From NCBI GenBank assembly GCA_015501595.1, contig JADNRX010000096.1, forward strand, positions 1 through 64,000: DNA of 64,000 nt. The letters are read 5' to 3'. Below the pieces are notes generated by a model that saw nothing but the letters and a program-made list of their open reading frames with translations, was not told where the DNA came from and searched no databases. Positions 24,984-35,803 of this stretch are shown here, piece after piece. How positions within the stretch are numbered: position 1 is the stretch's first letter; the number at the start of each line of letters is the position of its first letter. Both the position numbers and the translations under genes were made by a program. This DNA is from Hymenopellis radicata (Eukaryota; Basidiomycota; Agaricomycetes; Agaricales; Physalacriaceae).

Positions 24984-24990
24984 TATAAAG
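24984..24990 (+). promoter_or_regulatory. TATA box of seven-TM copy E
   Basis: TATAAAG, 43 bases before the ATG at 25027. Confidence 0.6.
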
Positions 24991-25026
24991 ATGCAGGCAG
25001 CTATCGAAGTTCAATATTAAACCATC

Positions 25027-26303
25027 ATGTCAACGACATTCGAGGATTCTGGACTCTCTGTGGCTGACGTTCAGTCTCTCATATCGGGGAACTTAAATTC
25101 TGTAATTCTCTTCGTCTTCTGTCATGGCATCCACACTTGCATTTTCTTGGTTGCCTTGTATTATATAGGTGAATGTTTCGTTTCGACGACCATGTTCTCG
25201 CACTGACTTTCTGCATAGTTCAGAGCGCCCACTCCGACCGGAAGCGAATCACCTTTGGCGCCATCGTCGCATTCTTATGGTGCGCCGACACCATCATCAT
25301 GGGTTTGGACTGGAACCTGCTGAACGAGACCTTCATTACCCATGAGTCCAACTTCAATGGCGGTACTAGTGTCTTGGTCCAGGTTCTTATAGGCGCTGTA
25401 CTTCGAACTCTCAACGTCTTTCTCGCGGACCTAATCTTGGTATGTACATGAATTGAGCACTCTATTTCCATTGACCTCAATGAGTAGATCTGGCGCTGCT
25501 GGGTGTTGTATGGAGGTGACGTAAAAATCGTTGCGGTGCCTAGTCTTTGTCTGATTACTGAAACAAGTGCGTTCATCTGTGCTTCACGGGCTTGTTTGTC
25601 TTACATCTTTTCTACATAGTTGCCGCTGGCTTTCTCGTCTTTTACGGCGCCACTGCAAGCCAGGACATTGGTTCTGGCCGGGCCGTTTGGACGCTGGTTT
25701 ATTATTCGATGACCATGGTCACAAATAGTCTCTGCACCTTCCTCCTCCTATTTCGCAACATGAGTGTCCGCGGCATAGGCGCCATCTTTAAGACGTCTCG
25801 AGGAATCATTGAAATCTTCGTCGAATCAGCTGCCATGTACGCAGCCATCTATATTGCACTTCTCGTTGTGTACACATACGAGTTCTACTCTCCAAACGTA
25901 CTGGTCATGAACGCGAACGGTTACCCTGAGGTGATATCATATAGTGTTACTGTGAGTACCTGTTCATATAGTCGTCGAGCGCACTAAACCATACACACAG
26001 GGTATCGCGCCTACCCTCATCATTGCCCGTGTCATGGCCGGACAATCGCGCCCAAACAAGGCACCTACCCCTCCTACTCTGCCTAACATGCGCAGTACTA
26101 TGCATTCCCCCGCTGAGTCTTTGCAATTCGCAGGCGCCTCGAATCACGGTACGCGTACAGGACGAACTAATACCATCGACTTGGAGCGACGTCAAGAGAT
26201 TGTCGATGACGAGCCCGTGGAAGGCAGAGATATGCATCAACTTGAGGCGCCGAAACCCCCAGAAAAGCGCATTCACGTCACTTCTTCCGAAGGAAACCTT
26301 TGA
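25027..26303 (+). CDS. Seven-TM family member E (recent duplicate of C)
   Basis: Exons 25027-25168, 25219-25439, 25488-25566, 25620-25951 and 26001-26303 give 358 residues, the same length as C. The first 20 codons match C exactly and exon 3 encodes the same protein. Differences cluster in the TM2-TM3 loop (shorter here), the start of exon 4, the TM5-TM6 loop (FRNMSVRGIGAIFKTSRG) and the tail. The conserved NDSW motif after TM7 has become NKAPTPP, so this copy has lost the usual charged/aromatic box. Introns 2, 3 and 4 differ from those of C at only 1, 1 and 3 positions. Function unknown. Confidence 0.85.
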
Positions 26304-26940
26304 TAGGCATGCCAGTTGTCTGGTGACTTGAATGGTTCTCGAAGACCCGTCAACCCTTTGCTTTCAGCCCAATGATATACACATACCTTTAATCGATAAT
26401 TTCTCGTTACGACTAGATAATTAGATTTATTTGCCTACAGTATTCAGTTAGCTTGATGATTGATCAGTGAAGCAGTGGGCGCTTGTGGGCGTACAGTTGT
26501 CTCTGGTCACAATCTGGGTCAATGTCACTGTAACGCTCCGCTCTCTTGCGACGACGACGACGACCTGTCTGGATATTGGGACATCCTTTAGCTCCCTGTT
26601 CGCCATACATCTTGTCAAGACGCGCTGTGTCGATCTGCATTGGGCGGAAAATGCTTAGACTTGACGCCCTTGACGCACCATTTTCTCTGAATTGCGCCCA
26701 AGGTGACGCTGCATGTTTATTTATTTTGTGCATAGAGCTCATTCCGTCTAGTCCCGAGCCATCCGACGATATCCTCAACGCGGCGGTCAGAATGATGTTG
26801 GAAATGTCGCTTGTCTCAGGTATGTCCTCGACTCTTGCTGCTAGTGCCTGCTTTGACGTGCTTTTGGCCTCAGCGTGATTCCCACTTCGATGCATGCCTC
26901 TACCACCTCCGGTTTCACCGCCGATAGCTAGCTACAGTCA
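26304..26940. other. Intergenic stretch downstream of seven-TM copy E
   Basis: Short overlapping frames on both strands, none with an initiation context, domain or paralogue in the window. Nothing was recognised. Confidence 0.45.
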
Positions 26941-27268
26941 TACGGCTTTCCGAGGACCGGCATGCTCCAAATCATGGTATCAGCACGTACAACGACAAGC
27001 TACCCCATGTCCAGTTCCGCGGAATGGCCTCCGGCGTGCCGCGGACAACAGGCGAAAAACGGGTGGAAGCTATGACGCACTACGCACAATTGGCGGCGCG
27101 GCCAGTCAAAACGGATTGTAGTCGACTAGGAAACCAGTCTTTGAAGTGAAAAATCAGCATAGGCATGACGCGCCGGAATTGGACGCCCAGAGGAAACACT
27201 TTTTTCCGCAGGAATTGTACGTGTGCGTTTACCTCTGTCCCTTGGCGCGTCTTATGAAGGATTAGAAG
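26941..27268. repeat. Dispersed direct repeat X2
   Basis: Second copy of X1, in the same orientation and 3.2 kb downstream of it. X1 and X2 flank seven-TM copy E. Confidence 0.75.
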
Positions 27269-29044
27269 TTTTGGAAACCTTTTGACACCGCTTATGGGTT
27301 GTCGCTGTCACTCGAATCATACGACCAATTCCCCACTTCCTTGCAGCCAGATGAACTGTCAACTTTGCGTTGTACCAGACTGGTTCGTCCATCGATGTGC
27401 TTACTCCACATAATGTCTCTAATTTCATTGCAGCCGTGGTTGACGCTTGTCCCGCGTCTTGGCGCCAGCCGTGGGCGTAACCACGCTTAACCAGACCGGA
27501 CTCTGAGCGACCTTACCGCAGCACCCACTTCCACACCTCTGCAAAGATGGCGGCGGTCGTAGTCATGGCTCAGCTTGTCAACGAATGTCTACTGTTTGGC
27601 GGTTGAGGAATGCGTGTTAAGCGTTGTTCAGGCGTATGTTATCTGCGGATGGGTGTGTCTGCTTCTTCTGCTTCTTCGTAAACTGAACTGTTCTTTTAGA
27701 TGTACTCCGTGGTTTTCGTTTCACTTCCACCTGGTCCAGTTTCAGCCTTGAATGCAAGTCACAGCCGGAAGCATTCACTCCGCACAGCACGTCGTGTTCT
27801 GGTGTTTTCCAATCTGGCCTGAACGTGAGCTGCCCTATAATTGAACACGTCGAAAAGTTTGGCGTGCCCATTTTGAGATCAGCCATGTTACCAACATGTT
27901 CTACGTACCAAAATATTGATATTTGACCGATGGTTCATGATGGCGACGCGCTATGGCTTTTTCACTGTAAGTTCATCTAGCTTCTCACTTCTCAAGGTCT
28001 TATGGTCGCTTCACAGGGAGGAGTATTCCATATAAATTCATTGACTACGAACGCAATTTACTATTCCAGCTCGGTGTCGAATAGAAGAGTCCTTCTCCTA
28101 TGGTATACTTGAGCAAATTGGCAGTTCATCATCGCTCCATTCATCCGCATCGGCGTGCCATCACGATCTGTCGCTGGTAAGTATGTAAATCCATTCAAGG
28201 AACGTCGATAGATGTTCGGATTCGAAGATGATGGCGGCATGAGTGTTTGACTGCCGCTTGGTCTCTAACCCGGTCCTCCAAGTCCTAATTCATGACCGGC
28301 ATGAGTGACGGATATGAGGTGGATGAACAGTCATTTTGATCTTGGCTAGGCGTATAGTGTCCTTCGCCAGGTATTCATGAATGGCTCACAAGAAGGGTAT
28401 GCACCGATATCTCCCGATTTCTGGCAGTTTCTGACAGGATCATAGATGGCAGACAGGCGTGGTAAACGGTGCTCTCGGGAGCTATGAACCCTCGAAAGTT
28501 CTCGCGATACGGTGATTGTGAAACCTTCTCAAAATCTCTGAAGAATAAGTCGGCCTGCGTTTGCTGTGTACTCTGTAGTCAACTGCTAGGGACCACCGTC
28601 GATTTCGCTCAAGATATCGGTGTGGGCCAGTCCAAACGCCCCGCGTTTCTCAACTGCACAGCTCACAACCCGCGGTAGATTCAGATTATGGGGTTTGCCG
28701 ACGACATCGAGAATGTTGAAATTTCCGGATCAGTATGACTCTTGAGGACACAAGCTTGAAGTATCGTATCGTGGTGCTCTAAATCATACATTTCCTTTTG
28801 TGAGTTCGCTCAGACCGTGTGCGTGTTCACTGCCGCAACAAACTGCACCGGAACGTTTTTGGCGCTTTTTGATGGTATCCCGGAGGCCGGGCCAATGGTC
28901 ATCGTGAGTACTTTCACTTGCTCTGCGCATTGAGTTGCGATCACAATTAACGGAATCTATCAGGCTATTATCGGACATCGTTCCTTCCGTGGGCGAGCCC
29001 CAAGGTTGGGTGACATCGAGCTTGGAGAAGCAGGTACAAGAGGC
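27269..29044. other. Intergenic stretch, no supported gene
   Basis: A protein-like run at about 27355-27475 (SSIDVLTPHNVSNFIAAVVD, then ACPASWRQPW) sits just after X2 and may belong to the same decayed gene, but it has stops and no recognised family. The rest shows only short frames. Confidence 0.4.
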
Positions 29045-29051
29045 TATAAAG
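29045..29051 (+). promoter_or_regulatory. TATA box of seven-TM copy F
   Basis: TATAAAG, 45 bases before the ATG at 29090. Confidence 0.6.
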
Positions 29052-29089
29052 AGACCACATGTCTGTGTTCTGTTGAGGATCGTAACAGC

Positions 29090-30434
29090 ATGTCCTCGTC
29101 GTTCGATGACCTTGGGATCACAACTGCCGACGTGCAATCTCTTCTTTCGACGGAATTGCACCGGACAATCTTGCTCGTGTTCTGTTATGCGATCCACACG
29201 TGCGTCTTCTTCAATGGCTTGTACCATATAGGTAAGACTTTTCCCAAGAGCCTTCTATACCTGAGTTTACACTGATTGCATCTTCCAGTCGAGGGGACGG
29301 ATCGTCTCAACGCAAGACGGGTGTTTTTCGGTTGTGTGATAGCGTTCTTATGGGGCACCCACACCGTCGTTGTGGGGATACTCTGGAGGATCGCGGATGA
29401 TCTCTTCATTGTCCATGGGCAGTCACGCGAGACGGAACTCGCTTATTACATGTCTGAAGGCGAAGGAGCAGGCGAGGGCGACTTGGCCTCTGTTATGGTC
29501 ACTGTGCTTCGTGGCATTAATGTTCTTGTGGCCGATGCCGTTCTGGTTCGTACTGATCTATCATTCGTCTATAGACCTGGGACTGACTAGGTCGATCAGA
29601 TAGGGCGGTCCTGGATGTTATACGAGGGCCATTGGAAGATCAGAACTGCGCTCGCTACCTGTTTGTTGACTGAAATAGGTGGGTGCTGTTACAGTCCTTG
29701 CATTTACAAGCTGACGCGGTGCGCGCAGGCAGTGCATGCGCCATCCTTGCGTTGGACGCCAGACTAACCAACATAAAGCTGGCTGAGGTCAACTGGATAT
29801 TGGTCCATTACTCCATCACCATCGTCACTAATGGGCTGTGCACATTCCTTATTGTGCATCGTATTGTGCAGGTTAGCGGTTGGGCGAAGAGCCTGAAGAC
29901 CTATCGCGGGATCATCGAGTTGTTGGTAGAATCCGCTCTGGCGTACTCTATCATCTATATTGTGCTCGTCATTTTATACGGACTCGACCTGTATTCGGGG
30001 AAGTGGTATAAGCTCAGCTATCGCTATCCGTGGACGCTGGTCAACAGTATCACGGTGTGTCTATCTATCCCTTTACTGGTGGCTATCGTACTGATCCAGA
30101 TTCAAAGGGTATAGCACCAACGCTTATCATTGCTCGTGTAATGGCAGGGAAACTGCGACCGAATGATTCATGGACACGGCCGTCGCTGCCTCATATGCGG
30201 ACTAATATGCGGTCGCTGGCAGAGTCTTTGCGGTTTGCGAGTGGGCCAAACCACGGCATGGGCATACCACGACGACGTTTGCGGATAGTGATTTGGAAGC
30301 GGCTAGGGAGACGTTTACTACGGAGGATTCGGAAAGAGGGAGGGAGGGAGAAGGAGATGTGCGTGAGACTGAGTCGCTGCGCGCGACAACGAGCGTGCCG
30401 AGGCCTGGTCATTCAAAGGAAAAGGATGCGATAG
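29090..30434 (+). CDS. Seven-TM family member F (tail apparently frame-shifted)
   Basis: Exons 29090-29231, 29289-29545, 29600-29678, 29729-30054 and 30108-30434 give 376 residues in the continuous frame. Family marks are GITTADVQSLLSTELHRTIL, CYAIHTCVFFNGLYHI, exon 3 of 79 bp (starting IGRSWMLYEGHWKI, so the usual WRCW is GRSW), TM6 LVESALAYSIIYIVLVILY and APTLIIARVMAGKLRPNDSW. After SLRFASGPNHG the open frame becomes very basic (arginine-rich), whereas a +2 frame gives an acidic tail (ADSDLEAARETFTTEDSERG) like those of C and G, ending at about 30445. A one-base indel near 30250-30270 is the simplest reading. The exon 2 donor is GTTCGT. Confidence 0.78.
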
Positions 30435-31094
30435 GCGGAAGCTAGAAGCTTCGGGGTTCGTTTAGCGCGGTTCTTACGAATCCCTCTCCAGTTGCTAGAC
30501 AAGTTAATCGTGTATTACAAGATTTCGCATGTTTACTGGGACATCAGCTAAAATCTGGGCGCTCGGCAGACAATTGTGCGAGCGTAATGAACCATGATAG
30601 ATGTGGTCGCGAGGAAAATATTCAGCATCGCGACCACGCACATGAACCGATGTCCTGTCGCAAGGAACGAGCGAAAGGAGACTGTAGAAGATGTACGAAT
30701 GAGGCAATCAACGTCGATGTCTTCTTCTTGTCTTCTTGCCGAAAGTCGCATCCTGCACTCCTCTTATAAGTACACTACAGTCCTTGCTTTTGGACTCCCA
30801 CATCTTACCAACTTAGCCTACTTTGTCGGGTTCTAGCCGATCCCTAGAGCTGTAGGCGTCGGATGGTCTACTGCCAGCCTTGTCGACCATCGTCCAAACC
30901 AAAGGAGAGAGTGAAATACATAAATATGCGCAGACAGGTTTAGGCCCCTCTAAGTACGGGTGTCCGCGGCTGCCTTGCTGCCACTTCAGCGATTGAGACA
31001 AAACACTTCCCCTCCTCCTGTCCGCGATGATGACAGTAAGGAGAAAATCCACCGTCCGCACGATAAGGTGCCATGCCGTCCATGATTTCTCTTG
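30435..31094. other. Intergenic stretch upstream of the hydrophobin gene
   Basis: Promoter side of the hydrophobin gene. Apart from the acidic-frame tail end of copy F (to about 30445), nothing was recognised. Confidence 0.5.
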
Positions 31095-31100
31095 TATAAG
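31095..31100 (+). promoter_or_regulatory. TATA-like box of the hydrophobin gene
   Basis: TATAAG, 55 bases before the ATG at 31150, in a spacing like that of the other genes here. Confidence 0.5.
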
Positions 31101-31149
31101 TAGCGTTATTCACGATAATCCTGCACATTCCCTTGCCCAACCTTCTGTC

Positions 31150-31704
31150 ATGAAGTTATTCACTCTTTCTCTCACGATTGTCCTTCTTTCGTCAGCCTTG
31201 TGGGAGCCGCGTCGACCTGGGAGACTAATGCGCAGCGCTTAGCGAGGGGCCTACCACCGAAGGCACCTCTAAAGCGCTTTTCTGCGTCTGAACGTAGTAC
31301 GTGATCATTCATTCTGCACTTTTTCTTCTCTTGATGTACGCTCTTCAGGGGCCAGACGCGCCAGTCCGTCTGGGACTCCATCCCAGTGCACTACGGGCGC
31401 AATACAGTGCTGCAACTCGCTTACATTGGCCAGCAACCCCGTTGCCAGTTTAATAAGTGGTCTGCTAGGCATCGTCGTAGGCGGCGATGTTATGGTTGGA
31501 CTCACCTGCTCGCCGCTGAGCGTTGTTGGAGTTGGTGGTAATAGCTGGTGAGTGGTTCCAGTCGTTCTGAACACCGCGGCACGTCTAATATTTCTATGTA
31601 GCAGTTCTTCTCCCGTATGCTGTGAGAACAACAGCTTTAACGGTCTCATTGCATTGAATTGTGTTCCGAGTATGCCTTGTACCTCCTTTGAAGATGTATA
31701 CTGA
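31150..31704 (+). CDS. Class I hydrophobin with a one-base frame break in the signal peptide
   Basis: Hydrophobins are small secreted proteins that self-assemble into amphipathic films on hyphae and spores. Exons 31150-31293, 31349-31547 and 31602-31704 read: signal peptide MKLFTLSLTIVLLSSAL, then (after a frame change near 31199) VGAASTWETNAQRLARGLPP, then the eight-cysteine core QCTTGAIQCCNSL, LTCSPLSVVGVGGNSC and PVCCENNSFNGLIALNC. The C-CC-C-C-CC-C order, the intron inside the NSC codon and the GLLGIVVGG hydrophobic stretch are typical of class I members. The continuous frame from the ATG ends after 30 codons, so as read the gene would be dead unless the base is a sequencing error. It also ends with an unusual extension, PCTSFEDVY. 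Confidence 0.85.
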
Positions 31705-33403
31705 CGACCATCACTAGTCAATCTCAACCTCTGAGGGCGAGCGTTGAGGTCAACTTCATGCACGTTCTTTCGAGCCTATGCAAACTTGGAATTCGCATCC
31801 CACTTGAAGCTCTTTAATACTTTGTCTATCCCAATATAACCGTAGTTCTGTCGTTGAGGCGCGCCAGCATGATGGAGAAAGGTCCCTGACTACAAGGACG
31901 CCGTTCACAGCATGCGCCTTGACGAAATACTAATCGCTGATTGTGCCCATCAATCACTGTAAGGAGGCGCGATTGATGACAGACGATGTGAGCTCGTATT
32001 GCTGGACGACAGATCAGACATGGAGCCAACTATCCAGAGCCTAAATCGACTTCGAAGATCATTTGGTCGTACGATTGGAGGATCTATGAAGCGGCGGTCT
32101 AGGACAAGCGTATCAGCGACACGAAGTAGCTGTAGAAACGTGTGGAATAATATCGCAGCGTGTACAAGCGCACAGTAAGATCCCTTGAAGATTGCTCGGA
32201 CATTCACCCGATTTCCGACTCAGACCAAGATCTCAAAAATTATGTCCATCAGTGCATCCGACAACTCTTGTAAAATCTAGAATGCATCAGGTCAAAATGG
32301 AAGACCAGTACAATGCAAAGACCCACTGGACGACGCGAGTTACGACGCAAATTCCTGATCATGTACATCAAATCAACGCGCATTCAAGCATAGATCGACG
32401 AGACGTACAACATATCGCTCCGTTCGCCATAGATCAGATGTACGCATATACTGACAGGCCTTGTGAAGGGTGTTAACAGTAATATCCCCGGCTTCTGACA
32501 AGGTCGTAACTCCTCCTTAGGACTGTGGCGCCTCCGCGTTCAACGTCGGCCTCAGACCGTGCTCTTTCACCGAGCAGTCGGGTGATGAAACACGGAAATC
32601 ATAGCGCGAACGTACGATGTAGATGGCTAGCATGCGCTTATCTCACATACTCCAGGAGCCTCATGCGAGAGACAGAAAACTATTATGTTTTCGATCCATG
32701 CGCTGGCTCGACCAAGATCAGGGAGGCAAAGGGACTGAGCAGATTCTGGAGAAATCCTCAACGACTAGGCTTCGTCAGTTTCGAGCCGTCAGGCAAAAGA
32801 GATGGACAGCCTGCATTCGCATCCATCCTTGAATAACGTCTCTTGATTTAACTCGGCTGATGCGCCTTGGCTCTGTGTGTCGACAGACGGTAGACCAGGC
32901 TTCGCAGATGAAGAATACGCCGCGTTGCGAGGCAAAAAAGAAAGATTTTGAATGGGAAGTTCCCGGTGTTCCTTGCCTGGAAAAGGATGCGTCAGAGGTA
33001 AACGATGCGGCAGGCCGAGAGGAACGGAAAGGCTACCTGACTGGACACCGACCGTGTTGACCTCTGGTGCATCGACGTGTTTTCTTGAAGGCCATTTCGT
33101 GTTCAGAGGAACCAGCTGTGATGATGATAGTAAGAGGGAAAGACTCGGCACGCCAGGGTCGATCGCAACCTGCACCTTGGGCGCAAAGCCGAGGCTCAGG
33201 AAAAGAAAGGAAGATTACTCGGTTCGGTCCCGTCAGGAACGCTGGCTATCAGGAATGCAACTTGGAGGACTCAAGATTCAAGAACGTCAATATCATTCAG
33301 GAAAAGCCTCATTGTGTGTACCCAACTTATTGAACCTACGAATGTAAGGAGGGGGATGGGAAACGCGCCAGCGCATACCGTTCCAGAGGATGAGTTTCCC
33401 GGC
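31705..33403. other. Intergenic stretch, no supported gene
   Basis: Frames of up to 131 codons overlap on both strands around 32790-33350 without splice logic or recognisable domains. No repeats shared with other parts were found. Confidence 0.45.
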
Positions 33404-34671
33404 TCAAAGCTTTGCTTCAGGTGACTTGGCAAAAGACGCTAGCGCCGCGACTCCACGCGCCTCCCCGTCCTCATCCCGCTCGTCATGTACAGCCTGCGTC
33501 TCCAAGTCGAGCTCCATCGTGGTCATCCGAGTGGCGTGATTCGGCGCGCTGGCGAATCGCAATGACCCGATGACGGAGCGCATATTCCTCCCCGCATGTG
33601 GCAAAGAAGACTGCTGCCATGAGTCGTCCCTACACGACTTTCCTGCCATTACGCGGGTGATGATGAGGGTGGGCGCGATACCCTAAGAGACATAAATCAG
33701 TATGGTCAACAATTGATATGGATGCGCTCTGACCGTGATGCTGACCGAGAGCAGCTGAGGGTACGTGTGGATGGCCATGATCGCGACATTGTGAGAGTAA
33801 GTCTCGTACGCGTGCACGCCGAGAAGAGCAATGTAGATGGCTGAATACATGGCAGCCGATTCGACGAGGATCTCGATGATGCCACGGTACGTCCGGAGGC
33901 TTGCGCCTACTCCCTTCACCTTCATAATGCGAAAGAGGATGAGGAAGGTACACAGGCTGTTTGTTACGACGGTCATGGAGTAATAGACCTGCGTCCAAAT
34001 TTCCTGGCTCTCACTAGCGGTGCTGCCGCCGTTGACACTGTAAAATAGGACGAGGCAGACGCTGACTATGTACAAAGGCTTGAGAAAGAAGCTTGTTGAT
34101 GAACGACTCACCTGTTTCAGTGATCAGACAAAGACTCGGAGCAGCAACGATTCTTAAATCGCCACCATATAATGCCCAGCAGCGCCAAATCTACTCGACG
34201 AGATCAGCGGTTCTGAAGAATTGGGATGAAAGCGCTCACCAAAATCAGATCTGTGAGGAAAACAGCCAGGACTCGAAGTATAGTTTGCACGAGACCCGCC
34301 GGCAAATCACCGAAAAAGAAATAGTCAAATTCCGCCTCCAGTGATATTCCGTGCACAATGAAGCCCTCATCGACCTCTCTCCAGAGCAAACCCACAATGA
34401 TGGTGTTTGCACACCATAAGAAAGAGATGATGCTCGCAAAGATGATCCGTCTCCGACTGCGATGAGCACTTTGAGCTACATACGAAATTCATTTCGCATG
34501 GGGAGGTGTCAGAGAGGAAATTCGGATACCTATGTGGTACAGGGCATCAAAGGAAATGCACGTGTGAATGCCATGACAGAAAACGAGGAGAATGACAGGA
34601 TGCAATGTCGCAGACATGACAGCCTGCACGTCGGGTACAGTGTACCCATAGTCCTTGAATGTCGCCGACAT
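33404..34671 (-). CDS. Seven-TM family member G
   Basis: Exons 34671-34530, 34475-34240, 34190-34112, 34065-33734 and 33682-33404 give 355 residues. All family marks are intact: MSATFKDYGYTVPDVQ, ILLVFCHGIHTCISFDALYH, exon 3 of 79 bp starting IWRCWALYGGDLRIV, TM5 SMTVVTNSLCTFLILFRI, TM6 LVESAAMYSAIYIALLGVH and GIAPTLIITRVMAGKSCRDD, followed by an acidic tail (ELDLETQAVHDERDEDGEA). A TATAAAG box lies 35 bases upstream. Together with C this is the cleanest example of the family. Confidence 0.86.
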
Positions 34672-34705
34672 GTTGTTTTTGTGCGACTTGTGCGACCGCC
34701 TGCCT

Positions 34706-34712
34706 CTTTATA
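34706..34712 (-). promoter_or_regulatory. TATA box of seven-TM copy G
   Basis: TATAAAG on the minus strand, 35 bases before the ATG at 34671. Confidence 0.6.
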
Positions 34713-35351
34713 TGCAAGGAAGACTTCGAAGACAAGCCATGATGGTACCTCGTTGATTGCGTTGATGGCGATAGCTGTAACGCCTGCATTGAGCATGAAT
34801 GGACCACCAAACATGTCGATTTGAATGCGACTAGGGCGAACAATCAGATTGTCGCCTTGGTTGTATCAGAGAGCCTATCGATTACTACCTTGATGTGACG
34901 ATAAGGACGAGTGAGAGGGTCGATTCAAGATATAGAAATACTCACTGGTGGTGGCCTGAGTAGCCTAGAAACACTTCCACGCATCAGCCGGACGCGCATG
35001 CTACTGGTCTCACGACTGATCCTGACTCTAAGAAACTTGAGGGGTCAGATCGGATCGCCTTCGCGAACAAACGAGGATATAGCACTGCCAGGAGACCATC
35101 AGTTAACATGAGAACAAGATCAACTCACAAGTGAAAGCCAAGATAATCGTATACGTCTTCCATTTTGAAGTTCCTTCATTTCTGTCGTCTTCTGCGCCAA
35201 AATTGTCCTCGATGCTAACCATTTCCCACGGGAATGGTATTCAGGAATTTAAGGAGTCCACGGTTGCGGAACTCGATAAGTAAACAGAGAACTTGACCGG
35301 AAGATTGACGTGCATATGACGCTCATCACGCCAAGAGATGAGGGGACAGTA
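34713..35351. other. Intergenic stretch, no firm gene
   Basis: A possible minus-strand start at about 35163 (MEDVYDYLGFHL followed by a GTGAGT donor) could not be extended into a convincing protein. Nothing else was recognised. Confidence 0.4.
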
Positions 35352-35412
35352 TAGTCCTCTTATTCGATCAGGCCCCTTTCGTCTGCTTCTTCTTCTTCTT
35401 GGTGCCGGCGAC
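35352..35412 (+). repeat. 61-bp repeat, inverted partner at 50468-50528
   Basis: An ungapped alignment with the reverse complement of 50468-50528 shows the first 21 bases identical (TAGTCCTCTTATTCGATCAG plus G), a TTC-rich run and the shared end GGTGCCG-CGAC, with about nine mismatches in 61. It lies 450 bases before the transposase-like gene. It could be one end of a large element or a leader shared by two mobile-element genes. Confidence 0.7.
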
Positions 35413-35803
35413 GAAAAAGGTCAGTTTCGATCAGGGATGTACGGCTACTTTTAGCCTCGGTAATCAAGATATCCGCTTCATCGCGCCCAGGTCGGGTGCG
35501 CCTTTCTTCATTCGGATTGACAGTTGACAGTCCCCATCGATGGCTTAATCGATGTGAACTCTGCGAGGGTAACGCCCTTAATTAAAAGATGCTGCCGAAC
35601 GTGGCTATGTGGCTGGCCCCGGTCGCGCTCTAAACACTGGGCATACGCGATACCTCGACGCGACGCGACGGCTGTGAGCCTAATAGCGGCTGTGTACTAC
35701 TTGTAATTTTTCGTTGAATTTAGGATAACTTGGATGTTTGTTTTCTTTCGCCACTCAGTGAAATGTGATCGCTCCGCCTCTTACCTCCTACCATCATCTC
35801 AGT
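35413..35803. other. Leader region of the transposase-like gene
   Basis: Between the 61-bp repeat and the chosen start at 35804. An in-frame upstream ATG at 35765 is the only start alternative seen. Confidence 0.4.

Noticed and set aside
26464..26895. 143-codon minus-strand frame
   Set aside because: Overlaps an equally long plus-strand frame, has no domain, no splice context and no paralogue in the window.
32789..33347. Overlapping frames of 128-131 codons on both strands
   Set aside because: Mutually overlapping, no initiation context or conserved motif.
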